Origin: Bacillota bacterium
GTDB taxonomy: Bacteria; Bacillota; UBA4882; UBA10575
Direction: 5' to 3'
Length of the DNA: 64,000 nt
Assembly (NCBI GenBank): GCA_012839115.1
Contig: DUNX01000023.1
Location: forward strand, 62,001 to 126,000
The notes under the pieces were generated by a model, which was given only the letters and a program-made list of their open reading frames with translations, was not told the DNA's origin and made no database searches. This document shows, in pieces, positions 31,589 to 41,434 of this stretch (the first letter of the stretch is position 1; each line of letters begins with the position of its first letter). The position numbers and the translations under genes are program-made.

Positions 31589-33096
31589 AAAAAGAGATAA
31601 TTATCGGCGCCGGTGCGGCGCTCTTCCTTTTCCTGGTCAAACAGGGACTGGATCCGGTCCCCTTTTTTCTTCTCGCCGGGGCGATGGGGGCGCTTCATTA
31701 CTATCTCCGGAACCGGGGTTTGGAAAAGAACTTTGAAACCCTGGAATACAAGGGAGAGAAAGAGTTCATCTCCCACGTCAGCTTTGCCGATATCGGCGGC
31801 CAGGAAACGGCCAAACGGGAACTGGTGGAAGCCCTGGATTTTCTACGCGAGGAAGAAAGGACTAAAGCGCTGGGGATACGGCCTTTGAAAGGTATATTAC
31901 TGACCGGCCCGCCCGGGACAGGGAAAACCCTGATGGCAAAAGCCGCTGCCCACTACATGGATTCGGTCTTTATGGCCGCTTCCGGTTCCGAGTTTATTGA
32001 GATGTATGCCGGAGTTGGGGCTCAGCGGGTCCGGCAGCTCTTTTCCCGTGCCCGCCGGCTGGCCCAGAAAATGGGTAAAAATCGCGCTGTTATCTTCCTT
32101 GATGAACTTGAGGTATTAGGCGGTAAACGGGGAAAACACACCTCCCACTTGGAGTACGACCAAACCCTTAACCAACTCCTGGTTGAGATGGACGGTCTCC
32201 GGGCGGAAGACGGGGTAAGGGTTTTGGTCATTGGCGCCACCAACCGGGCAGATCTCCTGGATGAAGCCCTACTGCGTCCCGGCCGTTTTGACCGCCGGGT
32301 ACAGGTGGATCTCCCGGCGAAAGAAGGAAGGCGCAAGATCCTGGAGATCCACACTAAAAATAAGCCTTTAGCCCATGGAGTTGACCTGGAAAGAGTGGCC
32401 CGGGATACTTTCGGTTTTTCCGGGGCTCACCTTGAATCTCTGGTTAACGAGGCGGCGATTCTCAGTTTTCGTAAAGGAAAACAAGAAATTAGCCTGGAAG
32501 AAATGGAAGAAGCCCTGGATAAAGTATTACTGGGTGAACGCACGGATAAGCAGTTGCGCCTGGAGGAACTGGAACGGGTGGCGATCCATGAAACCGGTCA
32601 TGCCCTTGTCAGTGAAACACTGAGACCGAAATCGGTCAGGACCTTGACCATCATTCCCCGGGGAAGGGCTCTGGGGTTCATGCGTCCGGCTGGTGAGGAG
32701 GAACGATCGCTGTACACCAAGAAGTATATGGAGGAACAGATCGCCATCTGTCTGGGCGGGGCCGTTGCCGAAGAGGTCATTTATGGGGAGAGAAGCACCG
32801 GGGCAGCCAATGATCTGGAGCAAGCCGCCAGGCTGGCCCGGGATATGATCACCACCGGCCTTTCCTCCCTGGGCGTAGTGGATGAAGACTGCACCCCGCA
32901 GAAGAAGATCTACCGGGAGTTTCAAAAAATCATGACCAGCCAGGTTGAAAGGGCGACCACTATCATTGAGGCGAAAAAAGACCATCTTCAGCAGGCGGCC
33001 GTGGTCTTACTGGCGGAGGAGAAAATTTCCGGCGCCAAACTCCGGCAACTACTGAAGATGGATCCGGAACCGGCGGCTACGCGCACGTCTGCGTAA
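31585..33096 (+). CDS. FtsH-like AAA+ zinc metalloprotease
   Basis: The 503-residue protein has two short hydrophobic segments (about 5-40), an AAA domain with GPPGTGKTLMAKA (Walker A), FLDELEVLGGKRG (Walker B), ATNRADLLDEALLRPGRFDR (SRH) and a peptidase domain with zinc site HETGHAL. It is shorter than housekeeping FtsH (about 600-650), mainly in the N-terminal domain, so it is a paralogue rather than the main FtsH. The C-terminus ends in ATRTSA encoded by a GCGCACG tract. Start GTG 31585 with GGAGAGGTG. It may degrade membrane proteins with the small anchored partner encoded just before. Confidence 0.92.
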   Translation: MKKEIIIGAGAALFLFLVKQGLDPVPFFLLAGAMGALHYYLRNRGLEKNFETLEYKGEKEFISHVSFADIGGQETAKRELVEALDFLREEERTKALGIRPLKGILLTGPPGTGKTLMAKAAAHYMDSVFMAASGSEFIEMYAGVGAQRVRQLFSRARRLAQKMGKNRAVIFLDELEVLGGKRGKHTSHLEYDQTLNQLLVEMDGLRAEDGVRVLVIGATNRADLLDEALLRPGRFDRRVQVDLPAKEGRRKILEIHTKNKPLAHGVDLERVARDTFGFSGAHLESLVNEAAILSFRKGKQEISLEEMEEALDKVLLGERTDKQLRLEELERVAIHETGHALVSETLRPKSVRTLTIIPRGRALGFMRPAGEEERSLYTKKYMEEQIAICLGGAVAEEVIYGERSTGAANDLEQAARLARDMITTGLSSLGVVDEDCTPQKKIYREFQKIMTSQVERATTIIEAKKDHLQQAAVVLLAEEKISGAKLRQLLKMDPEPAATRTSA

Positions 33097-33285
33097 TTCG
33101 CGGGGATCTTCCAGTTCCACGGGTTGCCCGTGGCGGCACGTGTAACCCGTTACCGGTTCTGTACAAAGAGGCGGGTAATTTTTCCGCGTTCCATGCGGAC
33201 GGTAAGATGCACAGGCATCTTGCTGTTAGCTGTTACGCGTGCGTGCCTGTTACCGGTGGGAGTGTTTTTTAAGGGAGGGGTACTC

Positions 33286-34575
33286 TTGCGGGCGGAGATT
33301 ATTTGTGTCGGGACTGAGCTGTTGCTTGGGCAGATCGTCAATACCAACGGTGCCTATCTGGCGGAAAAATTGGCCCGGCTTGGGATTGATCTTTACCATC
33401 TTTCAACGGTCGGGGATAACCTGCCGCGCTTGACCGCCCTTTTACAACAGGCATGGCAACGGGTGGACCTGGTTCTCATCTCCGGTGGGCTGGGCCCGAC
33501 CCTTGATGACCTGACCAGGGAGGCCGTGGCTCTCCTTGCTGGAGAGGAACTGGTGGAGGACCCCGGCGCCCGGCGAATGATTGAGGAGTATTTTTACCGC
33601 CGGGGCTTGCCGATGCCCCCCTCTAATCTCCGGCAGGCACTGCGGCCCCGGTCTGCTGTTTGCCTTATGAATCCCTACGGAACCGCCCCCGGACTTTGGT
33701 TGGAGAAGGATGGAAAGATGCTGGCCGCTCTCCCCGGAGTCCCCATTGAGATGAAAAACTTGATGGAAAAGGAAGTCCTCCCCAGGGTGGAACGGGCGCG
33801 CCGCGCGCGGGCGGAAACCGGCGATCCCGGTACGGTTCTCGTCTCCCGTGTGTTGAAGGCGGCAGGGATCGGGGAATCGGCAATGACCGAAGAGATCCAG
33901 GATTTACTGGCCGGGCAGACCAACCCTACCATTGCCCCGCTGGCGAAACGGGGTGAGGTCTGGCTGCGCCTCAGCGCCAAAGCCCGGTCGGAAGAGGCGG
34001 CCTTTGCTTTGATCCGGCCGGTGGAAGAAGAGATCCGATCCCGGCTGGCCGGGTACATCTTCGGTACAGACGGGGAGCAACTGGAAGAGGTGGTAGGGAG
34101 GATCTTGACCGCCCGCGGGTTAACCCTGGGGACCGCCGAGTCCTGTACCGGCGGTCTGCTCAGCCATAGAATTACCGGTGTGCCGGGAGCCTCCGCCTAT
34201 TTTTTGGCCGGGGTTGTCGCTTATGCTAACCGGATTAAAGAAAAGGCCCTTGGGGTTGAAAAAACCCTTTTACAAGAGTATGGAGCAGTGAGCCCGCAAG
34301 TAGCCCGGGCTATGGCGGAAGGAATGCGTAAATACTACGGGGTTGATCTGGCTTTGAGCACTACCGGCATTGCCGGGCCGGGGGGAGGGACCGCCAAAAA
34401 ACCGGTGGGCCTGGTTTACCTGGCTTTGGCCCATCCGGAGGGGACCGTTACCCGGGAAGAAAGATTCTGTTGGGACCGGACAGAAAACAAAATTGCCACC
34501 GCCCAGGCGGGGCTGGTTATGTTATGGCAGTACCTGGAGGGGGCCTTTTCCTGTGCACAGCAGGGAAATTGCTGA
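33286..34575 (+). CDS. cinA: CinA family nicotinamide-nucleotide amidase/pyrophosphatase
   Basis: CinA combines an N-terminal molybdopterin-binding-like COG1058 ADP-ribose/NMN pyrophosphatase domain (EIICVGTELLLGQIVNTN, GGLGPTLDDLTREAVA) and a C-terminal nicotinamide-nucleotide amidase domain (TAESCTGGLLSHRIT, STTGIAGPGGGT). It recycles pyridine nucleotides. The 429-residue length is normal. TTG 33286 follows GGGAGGGG at 33274-33281; the open frame upstream is a GC-rich spacer. In many Bacillota cinA precedes recA; here it is 32 kb away. It overlaps the next gene by 23 bases. Confidence 0.95.
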   Translation: MRAEIICVGTELLLGQIVNTNGAYLAEKLARLGIDLYHLSTVGDNLPRLTALLQQAWQRVDLVLISGGLGPTLDDLTREAVALLAGEELVEDPGARRMIEEYFYRRGLPMPPSNLRQALRPRSAVCLMNPYGTAPGLWLEKDGKMLAALPGVPIEMKNLMEKEVLPRVERARRARAETGDPGTVLVSRVLKAAGIGESAMTEEIQDLLAGQTNPTIAPLAKRGEVWLRLSAKARSEEAAFALIRPVEEEIRSRLAGYIFGTDGEQLEEVVGRILTARGLTLGTAESCTGGLLSHRITGVPGASAYFLAGVVAYANRIKEKALGVEKTLLQEYGAVSPQVARAMAEGMRKYYGVDLALSTTGIAGPGGGTAKKPVGLVYLALAHPEGTVTREERFCWDRTENKIATAQAGLVMLWQYLEGAFSCAQQGNC

Positions 34576-36058
34576 AAAACTGAGAGCAAATCCGGTTTTG
34601 ACCCGGATATGGGAGATTATCCTCCCCGTATTGGTTGTTCTTCTCTTTCTCCTCTTTCTTACATTACTAGCCGGAACCAGCAGCGAATTTGGTCCTTTTT
34701 CCGTCAGTTTTGATCTGGGTTGGGGATGGCCCGGCGAGAGCAGGTTGGTCATTCCCTTATTGGGTGAGATTAAGGCCTATACCCACCGCTGGCCGGTGAT
34801 CTTTTCCTTACGGGTGGAGAAGATTGATCCCGCTCTTCTCCAGCACGAATTGGCGGGATATGCCAATCCCCAAGAGTACTTGGGTGTGTTGCTCCCCCGC
34901 CTGCAGCAGTTCTTCTATTTTTTCCTGGTCAAATTGGTGGTCTTGGGCGGGGTGGCCGGGGGTGTGGTCTCCTTGCTCTTTGGCCGGCGGGATTTTCACC
35001 GGCTTTGGCGGGCGGTGGCCGCCGGTTTTTGCGCGGTTTTGCTTTTTTTAGGAAGTGTAGCGCTGGATTACGACCGGGAGGCTTTTAAAAACCCCCGCTA
35101 TGAAGGGATGCTGGCCTTCGCTCCCTGGGTCTTGCAAGTAATTGACCAAGGCTTGTCATACTTGCCAGAATTGAGCGAAAGGCTCTCCCTGGTGGCCGGG
35201 AATATGGACCGGTTGGTCACGCAAGTGGACCTTTTGACCCCCCTGGCAAAGGCAGACGGGGAGGTTAAGATCCTCCATGTTTCGGATATCCATAACAACC
35301 CGGCGGCTTTTGAATTTATCAAACCCTTGATTGAGGGTTTTGCCGTGGATTTAGTGGTTGATACCGGGGATCTGACCGATTATGGCACGGCAGTCGAGAC
35401 CGGACTGGCCGGGATCATCAAAACCCTGGCCGTTCCCTACCTTTTTATCCCCGGGAACCATGATTCACCGGAAGTGATCAACAGTCTTAACCGCCTGCCC
35501 AATCTGATCATTTTACGAAGAGGGACTTATGATTTCCAAGGTTTGACCATTTTGGGCTGGGAAGATCCGGCAGCCAGGAACTCCGGGGTCCTGTTGGCGG
35601 AGGAAGAGGAACTGGCGGAGGAAGCGGAGGCGCTCGCCGGATACTTGGAGAGCCTTTCGGAGAATGTGGATCTTCTGGCTACACACAATAAAAAGTTGGC
35701 CGGGAAAGTAAAAGGCCGGATCCCCGTGATTTTACACGGTCATGACCACCGTGCGGCCGTCTCCAATGAAGGGGAAACCTATTTTATTAACGCCGGGACC
35801 AGCGGCGCCGCCGGGCTCCGGGGTTTGGAGAACGATCCGCCGCCTTACAGCGTAGCCCTCCTGCGTTTCAACCGCAGTAAAGAACCGGGACCGGGGGCGT
35901 CGTACCGTCTTTCCGCAGTTGACCTGGTCCGGGTTTACAGCCTCGGGGGAAAGCTGACTTTGGAGCGGATGGTGGTTAATGAACCGGAAACAATGCCGGA
36001 CAGAGAAGAGAATGGAGGTGAAGACAAGCGTGCCCCCGGGCACGCGCAGGAACAATGA
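34553..36058 (+). CDS. Membrane-anchored metallophosphoesterase
   Basis: The 501-residue protein has about three N-terminal membrane helices (LPVLVVLLFLLFLTLLAG, FFLVKLVVLGGVAGGVVSLL and one near 155-170) and a C-terminal calcineurin-like domain: VSDIHNN, VVDTGDLTDYG, IPGNHDS, LLATHNK and LHGHDHRA. GTG 34553 with GGAGGGGG at 34535 is chosen; the frame runs far back into cinA but that is antiparallel noise of the overlapping gene. Substrate unknown, and it may act outside the membrane. Its stop overlaps thpR (ATGA), so cinA-phosphoesterase-thpR form an operon. Confidence 0.88.
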   Translation: MHSREIAEKLRANPVLTRIWEIILPVLVVLLFLLFLTLLAGTSSEFGPFSVSFDLGWGWPGESRLVIPLLGEIKAYTHRWPVIFSLRVEKIDPALLQHELAGYANPQEYLGVLLPRLQQFFYFFLVKLVVLGGVAGGVVSLLFGRRDFHRLWRAVAAGFCAVLLFLGSVALDYDREAFKNPRYEGMLAFAPWVLQVIDQGLSYLPELSERLSLVAGNMDRLVTQVDLLTPLAKADGEVKILHVSDIHNNPAAFEFIKPLIEGFAVDLVVDTGDLTDYGTAVETGLAGIIKTLAVPYLFIPGNHDSPEVINSLNRLPNLIILRRGTYDFQGLTILGWEDPAARNSGVLLAEEEELAEEAEALAGYLESLSENVDLLATHNKKLAGKVKGRIPVILHGHDHRAAVSNEGETYFINAGTSGAAGLRGLENDPPPYSVALLRFNRSKEPGPGASYRLSAVDLVRVYSLGGKLTLERMVVNEPETMPDREENGGEDKRAPGHAQEQ

Positions 36059-36621
36059 GACTTTTTCTTGCTGTTTGGTTGAGTGAAGAACTTCAGAAAA
36101 TTGTCGGCGATTGGCTGGGGAAAATTACTGCCGGTTCCTCCGGGATAAAATGGGTTTTTCCCGGACAGTTACATTTTACCCTGAAGTTCCTGGGCGAACA
36201 GGATCCGGATTTTCTCACCGCGCTTACTCCCTACTTGCGCCGGGTGGCGGCAACCACCTCTTCTTTCCCGCTTAACCTGGCCGGAGGCGGCACATTTCCC
36301 CCCCGGCGTCCACCGCGGGTTCTTTGGCTCGGGGTGGATGAAGGTCGTAGCGAATTGACGGCTTTGGCCGGTCGCCTTGAAGCAGTCGTGCAGGAGGTAA
36401 GCGCAGGCAAATTAGCGCCGGAAAAAAGGGGTTTTAAACCCCATTTGACCATCGGCCGGGTGAAGAGTGAAGCTCCGCTTTATGACAGGAAACTGCTGGA
36501 GACCGGGGTTAAGGGGCTCATGACTGTAAACGGGTTTTCCCTGGTGGAAAGCAAGTTAACCCCGCAAGGGCCGCGCTACCGCGATCTGGAGAAGTATTTT
36601 CTCCAGGATACTTTTTTCTGA
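36055..36621 (+). CDS. thpR: RNA 2',3'-cyclic phosphodiesterase ThpR
   Basis: The 188-residue 2H phosphoesterase hydrolyses 2',3'-cyclic phosphates at RNA ends. Both HxT motifs are present: HFTLKFLG (about 41-48) and HLTIGR (about 130-135). Starts at ATG 36055 overlapping the previous stop by four bases. No terminator is obvious; a 105-base gap precedes the next gene. Confidence 0.94.
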   Translation: MRLFLAVWLSEELQKIVGDWLGKITAGSSGIKWVFPGQLHFTLKFLGEQDPDFLTALTPYLRRVAATTSSFPLNLAGGGTFPPRRPPRVLWLGVDEGRSELTALAGRLEAVVQEVSAGKLAPEKRGFKPHLTIGRVKSEAPLYDRKLLETGVKGLMTVNGFSLVESKLTPQGPRYRDLEKYFLQDTFF

Positions 36622-36726
36622 TAAAGTAGGGATCAGGAGAAGGAAAATCAGGCTGAGGAGAGAATTTTTTTATTCTACAAGGCATCTTCCCCGGAGATCA
36701 CAGAATAACCGTACAGGAGATGTATC

Positions 36727-37767
36727 ATGCGCTACTTAGCAATCGACGAGATAAAAGACGGTATGCTTTTGGCGAAGGATCTCTTCAGCAATGAGGGGAA
36801 AGTTTTACTGGCCAAGGGAACAAAACTTACCCGGGCTTATCTGAAGAGGTTGAAGGATTTCGACTTTACCCATCTTTATGTTATAGACAGCGAAGTCGAC
36901 GATGAACTGGAGATTATGGGTCCGGTCAGTGAGGTAACGAAAGCCCAGGCCACCAAGATCGTTAAAGACACATTAGGCAAGGCCACGGCCGTACAGGGCG
37001 TGGATTTAAAGCAGATGAGCCTGGTGGCGGAGATTATTCTTGATGAGGTATTGGAGAACAACGACGTTATCTACAACATGCTTGATCTAAAGGAACATGA
37101 TAATTATACATATGTTCATTCAGTCAACGTCTGTGTCATCGCGACCATTATGGGAAAACATTTGGGCCTGCCCCGGGATAGGCTGAAGGAACTGGCCATG
37201 GGAACTCTCCTGCACGACTTGGGGATGGTCTATATTGCCCCCGAAATTTTGGATAAGATGACCGACTTGACCCCTGAAGAAACCAAACAGGTGCAGGACC
37301 ACCCCAGGCTGGGTTTTGACCGGTTAAGGACCTATCAGGGGTTGAGTATCCTTTCCGCCCATGTTGCCTACCAACACCATGAGCGGGAAGACGGTTCGGG
37401 CTATCCCCGCGGTCTCAAGGGAGACGAGATCCATATTTATGCAAAGATCGCCGCAGTCGCCGATTCGTTTGATGCCATGACCTCAAATAAATTGTACCGG
37501 CAACCGCTTTGGAGCCACGAAGCCATCGCCGAGTTGAAGGCGAACATGACTTTGAAATACGACCGGAAGGCTGTTGCCGCCCTTTCCTGGGCGGTGGCGC
37601 CGTATCCGGTTGGCAGCGTTCTTCTGCTCAATACAAAAGAAAAAGCGGTGGTGGTTAATACCAGCAGAAGAAAGACGGTTGTCCAGATCCTGGAGGGGAA
37701 GAGGAAAAATCAATATTTGGAGTTGGGGAAGCCGATGGATCTACAGATAGAAAAACGGTTGTCTTAA
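36727..37767 (+). CDS. HD-GYP domain cyclic-di-GMP phosphodiesterase
   Basis: The 346-residue protein has the same layout as the one at 29066: an N-terminal region (1-120), HD-GYP domain with HSVNVC, LLHDLGM, DHPRLGF, HHEREDGSGYP, and a beta-rich tail. Two such enzymes in the window with one GGDEF protein suggest active cyclic-di-GMP turnover. ATG 36727 follows CAGGAGA. Followed by a terminator at about 37780-37800. Confidence 0.93.
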   Translation: MRYLAIDEIKDGMLLAKDLFSNEGKVLLAKGTKLTRAYLKRLKDFDFTHLYVIDSEVDDELEIMGPVSEVTKAQATKIVKDTLGKATAVQGVDLKQMSLVAEIILDEVLENNDVIYNMLDLKEHDNYTYVHSVNVCVIATIMGKHLGLPRDRLKELAMGTLLHDLGMVYIAPEILDKMTDLTPEETKQVQDHPRLGFDRLRTYQGLSILSAHVAYQHHEREDGSGYPRGLKGDEIHIYAKIAAVADSFDAMTSNKLYRQPLWSHEAIAELKANMTLKYDRKAVAALSWAVAPYPVGSVLLLNTKEKAVVVNTSRRKTVVQILEGKRKNQYLELGKPMDLQIEKRLS

Positions 37768-37781
37768 AAGTAATAACTGCC

Positions 37782-37800
37782 CTAAACGGGCGTTTTTTTA
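37782..37800 (+). terminator. Terminator after the second HD-GYP gene
   Basis: GCCC and GGGC pair around TAAAC and are followed by GTTTTTTT. The stem is short, but the U-tract is clear. Confidence 0.7.
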
Positions 37801-37889
37801 TCTTTACTTTAGTTCTTCAGCAACTACCACGGACGATAACGTCCCATGCGCGGGCTATTTCGAAAATAAAGCCCGGGACTGAAACAGCC

Positions 37890-37919
37890 TTGCTTTTGTC
37901 CGCTCAAAAATGGTATTAT
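37890..37919 (+). promoter_or_regulatory. Likely promoter of the Eis-like gene
   Basis: TTGCTT (37890-37895) and TATTAT (37914-37919) with an 18-base spacer, 34 bases ahead of the start codon. Confidence 0.5.
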
Positions 37920-37953
37920 TTATGGCAGTTGAAGGCAGTTTGGGGGAAGAAAG

Positions 37954-39114
37954 ATGAAGATTGATTTTGTCACCGAACGCCACCGGGAGGATCTCCAGCG
38001 CCTCCACAGCTACTGCTTTAACTTGGAGCAGGGGGAGGATTGGTTTGAGTCCGGTAAGTTTCTCGGGGTTTTTGACGGGCGGCGTCTGGTTTCGTCTTTG
38101 GAAATCAGTCCCTTTGCGATTTTTTTCTGCGGGCGCCCGGTGAAGATGGGCGGGATCGGGGCTGTGGCGACTCTGCCGGAGTACCGGCGACAGAGGCTGG
38201 TCGCTGCTTTATTAGAAAAAGCCCTGGCAATAATGGAGGAACGGGGCGACGTCTTTTCCATGCTGGGACCATTTTCCTATGGTTTTTACCGCAAATTCGG
38301 TTGGGAACTTGCTTTTCATTGCCGGGAATATACTGCTTCCGTGGAAGATTTTGCGGGCTTTGGCAGAGGCGCCGGCCGGTTCCTGCCACTGACCACGGCG
38401 GACCTTCCCCGGGTCAAAACCGTATATGAACGGTATGTAGCCGGGTATAACGGGGCGCTCAAGAGAAGTGACAGCTGGTGGCGGTACCTCCTTAAAAAAC
38501 AGGAAAAGCAAGGGTTTCACTTTTACGGGTATGAAAACGACCGGGGGCAGCTGGAAGGGTATATCTTTTTCCAGTTAAACAAAGAGAAGATGTTGGTTCA
38601 CGAGATGATGTACCTGTCCAACCCGGTAAAGGAAGAATTTTTTCGCTTTTTCCACTTGCATAATGCCCAGGTTGAAACGGTGGTCTGGAGGGCTCCGGCC
38701 GGCGACTCCTCCTTATTATTATTGCCTGAAGCCCCTGTCGATTGCCGGTTGCTCAAGGGGATGATGGCCCGTGTTGTCAATGTGAAAAGCGCCTTGGAGC
38801 ATCTTAGTTTTCCTCCGGAGCGGGCGGCGAGTTTTTCATTGCGGGTGGATGATCCTTTGGCCGGCTGGCACCATAACCGGTGCTTCCGGGTGAGAATTGC
38901 GGAAGGGAAGGCAACCGTACAGGAAGAACCAGAAAACAGGGAAGAGCCGGATCTTTTCTGTCCAATCCAGAGTTTTTCCCAGTTCGTTCTGGGCTACACC
39001 GGGCTTAAAGAGAGCGTGGAATTGGGCAGGGTTATTCTCCGGGACGAAAAGAACCTAAGGGAACTGGCAGAGCTTTTCCCGGCGAAAAGGACCTTTATGA
39101 ATGACTGGTTTTAG
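37954..39114 (+). CDS. Eis-like GNAT acetyltransferase
   Basis: The 386-residue protein has the Eis architecture: N-terminal GNAT domain (GGIGAVATLPEYRRQRLVAALLEKAL, FYRKFGWE), a second GNAT fold, and an SCP-like C-terminal domain, ending in FMNDWF with the conserved terminal carboxylate used in catalysis. Eis enzymes acetylate amines, including aminoglycosides in mycobacteria; natural substrates in Bacillota are not known. Own promoter seen upstream. ATG 37954 after GGGGGAAG. Confidence 0.9.
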   Translation: MKIDFVTERHREDLQRLHSYCFNLEQGEDWFESGKFLGVFDGRRLVSSLEISPFAIFFCGRPVKMGGIGAVATLPEYRRQRLVAALLEKALAIMEERGDVFSMLGPFSYGFYRKFGWELAFHCREYTASVEDFAGFGRGAGRFLPLTTADLPRVKTVYERYVAGYNGALKRSDSWWRYLLKKQEKQGFHFYGYENDRGQLEGYIFFQLNKEKMLVHEMMYLSNPVKEEFFRFFHLHNAQVETVVWRAPAGDSSLLLLPEAPVDCRLLKGMMARVVNVKSALEHLSFPPERAASFSLRVDDPLAGWHHNRCFRVRIAEGKATVQEEPENREEPDLFCPIQSFSQFVLGYTGLKESVELGRVILRDEKNLRELAELFPAKRTFMNDWF

Positions 39115-39218
39115 GGTTGGCCGGGTGCAGCGGTCCACGCCGGAAATTAATAAAAATTATAGACAAATATTAAAGGCCAATCCCTAATTGACGACGGAAT
39201 ACAACAGGAGGTATCAGC

Positions 39219-41429
39219 GTGACCGAGGAAAAGATTTACCGGGTGATCGCCGGTGAAATGGGGATAACCCCGGGGCAGGTGGAACGGACGGCCCGGCTAT
39301 TGGATGAGGGTAATACCATTCCTTTTCTCGCGCGTTACCGTAAAGAAGTCACTGGTAACCTTGATGAAGAACAATTACGCCTTTTGGATCAACGATTAAA
39401 CTATTTGCGGAATTTGTCCCGGCGTCAGGAAGAGGTGGTCCGGCTCATTGAGGAACAGGGGAAATTAACGCCGGAGCTGGAAAAAGAGATTAGGGCAGCA
39501 ACTGTCCTTCAGGAAGTGGAAGACCTTTACCTCCCTTTCCGCCCCAAACGGCAGACCAGAGCAGCCAAGGCCCGGGCGAGAGGGCTGGAACCCTTCGCCC
39601 GGTTTCTTTTTTCCCGGCAAACCGGGGGTTGCGACCTGCAGGCAGAAGCAGAGAAGTACCTTGATCCTGAAAAAGAACTGTCCGGGACAGAAGAAGTCTT
39701 TCAAGGAGCGCGGGATATTATCGCCGAATGGATTGCGGAGGACGCGGAGATCCGGGGAGCCGTCCGCCGTCTTTATTGGCAGAAAGGGTTCTTAATTTCC
39801 GAAGGTTTGACCGGAGAACCGACGGTCTATGAAATCTACTATAAATACAGGGAGGCGGTGGCTAAGATCCCTCCCCACCGTATTTTGGCCATTAACCGTG
39901 GGGAAAAAGAGAAAATTTTGAAAATCACCTTTGAAATACCGGAAGAAGAGGTTATTGCTCTTATCGAAAAAAAACACCTGGGCGGCCCGGCTTTTCCCGG
40001 ACGGGAAGAGGTGGCCGCCGCGATTGAGGACGGTTACAAGCGGCTTCTCCGGCCCGCTATGGAGCGGGAGATCCGTAACCGCCTATGGGAAACCGCCGAA
40101 GAACATGCGGTCGAAGTCTTCGCCGCCAACCTGAAGAAACTGCTGTTGCAGCCGCCAGTCTCAGGAAAAACGGTTATGGGTATTGACCCCGGGTACCGGA
40201 CCGGGTCCAAGGTGGCGGTGGTCGACGGGACAGGCCGGCTCCTAGCTATGGCGACCATTTATCCCCATGCCCCGCAAAAACGCTGGGAGGAGGCATGCGC
40301 CACCTTACGGCAGCTGGTGAAGGAGCACGGGGTTGAGATCATCGCGGTTGGTAACGGCACCGCCTCCCGGGAAACCGAAGAACTGGCGACAGCGGTTATT
40401 GGCGAAGCGGGAGGAGGGTTACAATATACAGTGGTGAGCGAGGCCGGGGCGTCGGTCTATTCCGCCTCCCCCCTCGCGAAAAAGGAACTGCCCGGCCTGG
40501 ATGTTTCCATGCGGGGTGCTGTTTCTATCGCCCGGCGGCTCCAGGACCCCCTCGCCGAATTGGTAAAGATCGACCCGCGGTCAATCGGGGTAGGGCTTTA
40601 CCAGCATGATATAAGCCCCGGCCGCCTCAAAGAACGCCTGGAGCAGGTTGTGGAGAGCTGTGTCAACCATGTGGGGGTCGATCTCAACACGGCTTCACCG
40701 GCCCTCCTCAGTTATGTGGCGGGGTTGAACACAAAAACCGCTGCGGCTTTGGTTGCGTACAGGGAAAAAGCCGGTGCATTCATAACCCGCCGGGATCTTT
40801 TCAAAGTCAAAGGCCTTGGGGAGAAAAGTTTCCAGCAGGCTGCCGGGTTCCTCCGCCTGTACAGCAGTGCCGACCCCCTGGCCAGAACCCCGATTCATCC
40901 GGAATCATACGGGACGGCAGCGGAGGTTCTGACGGTGCTGGGTTACTCTCTACAGGACCTGGAGGAGCGGGAGAAACTTGTTTCCCTGCGCCGGCGGTTG
41001 GAGGAGCTTTCCCCGGCGGAGCTGGCCGGCAGGCTCCAGACCGGCTTGCCCACGCTTGTTGATATTATTGAGGCTTTGAAGAAACCCGGCCGGGATCCCC
41101 GGACGGACTTGCCACCACCGGTTTTCCGCAAAGGGATCATGGCTTTGGAAAACCTGCGTGAGGGGATGATTTTGACGGGGACCGTCCGTAATGTGGTGGA
41201 TTTCGGCGCTTTTGTTGATATCGGTGTCACAGAGGATGGTTTGGTCCACATCTCAGAGATGAGCCGGGGGTTTGTTCGGGACCCGTTGGCCTTGGTGTCG
41301 GTGGGAGATATCATAAAGGTAATGGTGAAAACGGTGGACCCGGAGCGCCGGCGGATCAGCCTGACCATGAAAATTCCCGGCCCGGACGGGCGTCCGCTTG
41401 AACGGGAAAAGCCTGGGATAAATAGGTGA
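39219..41429 (+). CDS. tex: Tex family RNA-binding transcription accessory protein
   Basis: The 736-residue protein has all Tex parts: N-terminal helical region (FLARYRKEVTGNLDEEQLR), YqgF/RuvX-like domain (GIDPGYRTGSKVAVVD, about 325-450), helix-hairpin-helix segments (GVDLNTASPALLSYVAGL), and an S1 domain (GMILTGTVRNVVDFGAFVDIGV) at the C-terminus. Its role is RNA/transcript binding, poorly defined. GTG 39219 follows ACAGGAGG. Nine bases separate its stop from mnmA's likely start, so the two are co-transcribed. Confidence 0.96.
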   Translation: MTEEKIYRVIAGEMGITPGQVERTARLLDEGNTIPFLARYRKEVTGNLDEEQLRLLDQRLNYLRNLSRRQEEVVRLIEEQGKLTPELEKEIRAATVLQEVEDLYLPFRPKRQTRAAKARARGLEPFARFLFSRQTGGCDLQAEAEKYLDPEKELSGTEEVFQGARDIIAEWIAEDAEIRGAVRRLYWQKGFLISEGLTGEPTVYEIYYKYREAVAKIPPHRILAINRGEKEKILKITFEIPEEEVIALIEKKHLGGPAFPGREEVAAAIEDGYKRLLRPAMEREIRNRLWETAEEHAVEVFAANLKKLLLQPPVSGKTVMGIDPGYRTGSKVAVVDGTGRLLAMATIYPHAPQKRWEEACATLRQLVKEHGVEIIAVGNGTASRETEELATAVIGEAGGGLQYTVVSEAGASVYSASPLAKKELPGLDVSMRGAVSIARRLQDPLAELVKIDPRSIGVGLYQHDISPGRLKERLEQVVESCVNHVGVDLNTASPALLSYVAGLNTKTAAALVAYREKAGAFITRRDLFKVKGLGEKSFQQAAGFLRLYSSADPLARTPIHPESYGTAAEVLTVLGYSLQDLEEREKLVSLRRRLEELSPAELAGRLQTGLPTLVDIIEALKKPGRDPRTDLPPPVFRKGIMALENLREGMILTGTVRNVVDFGAFVDIGVTEDGLVHISEMSRGFVRDPLALVSVGDIIKVMVKTVDPERRRISLTMKIPGPDGRPLEREKPGINR

Positions 41430-41434
41430 TAATT

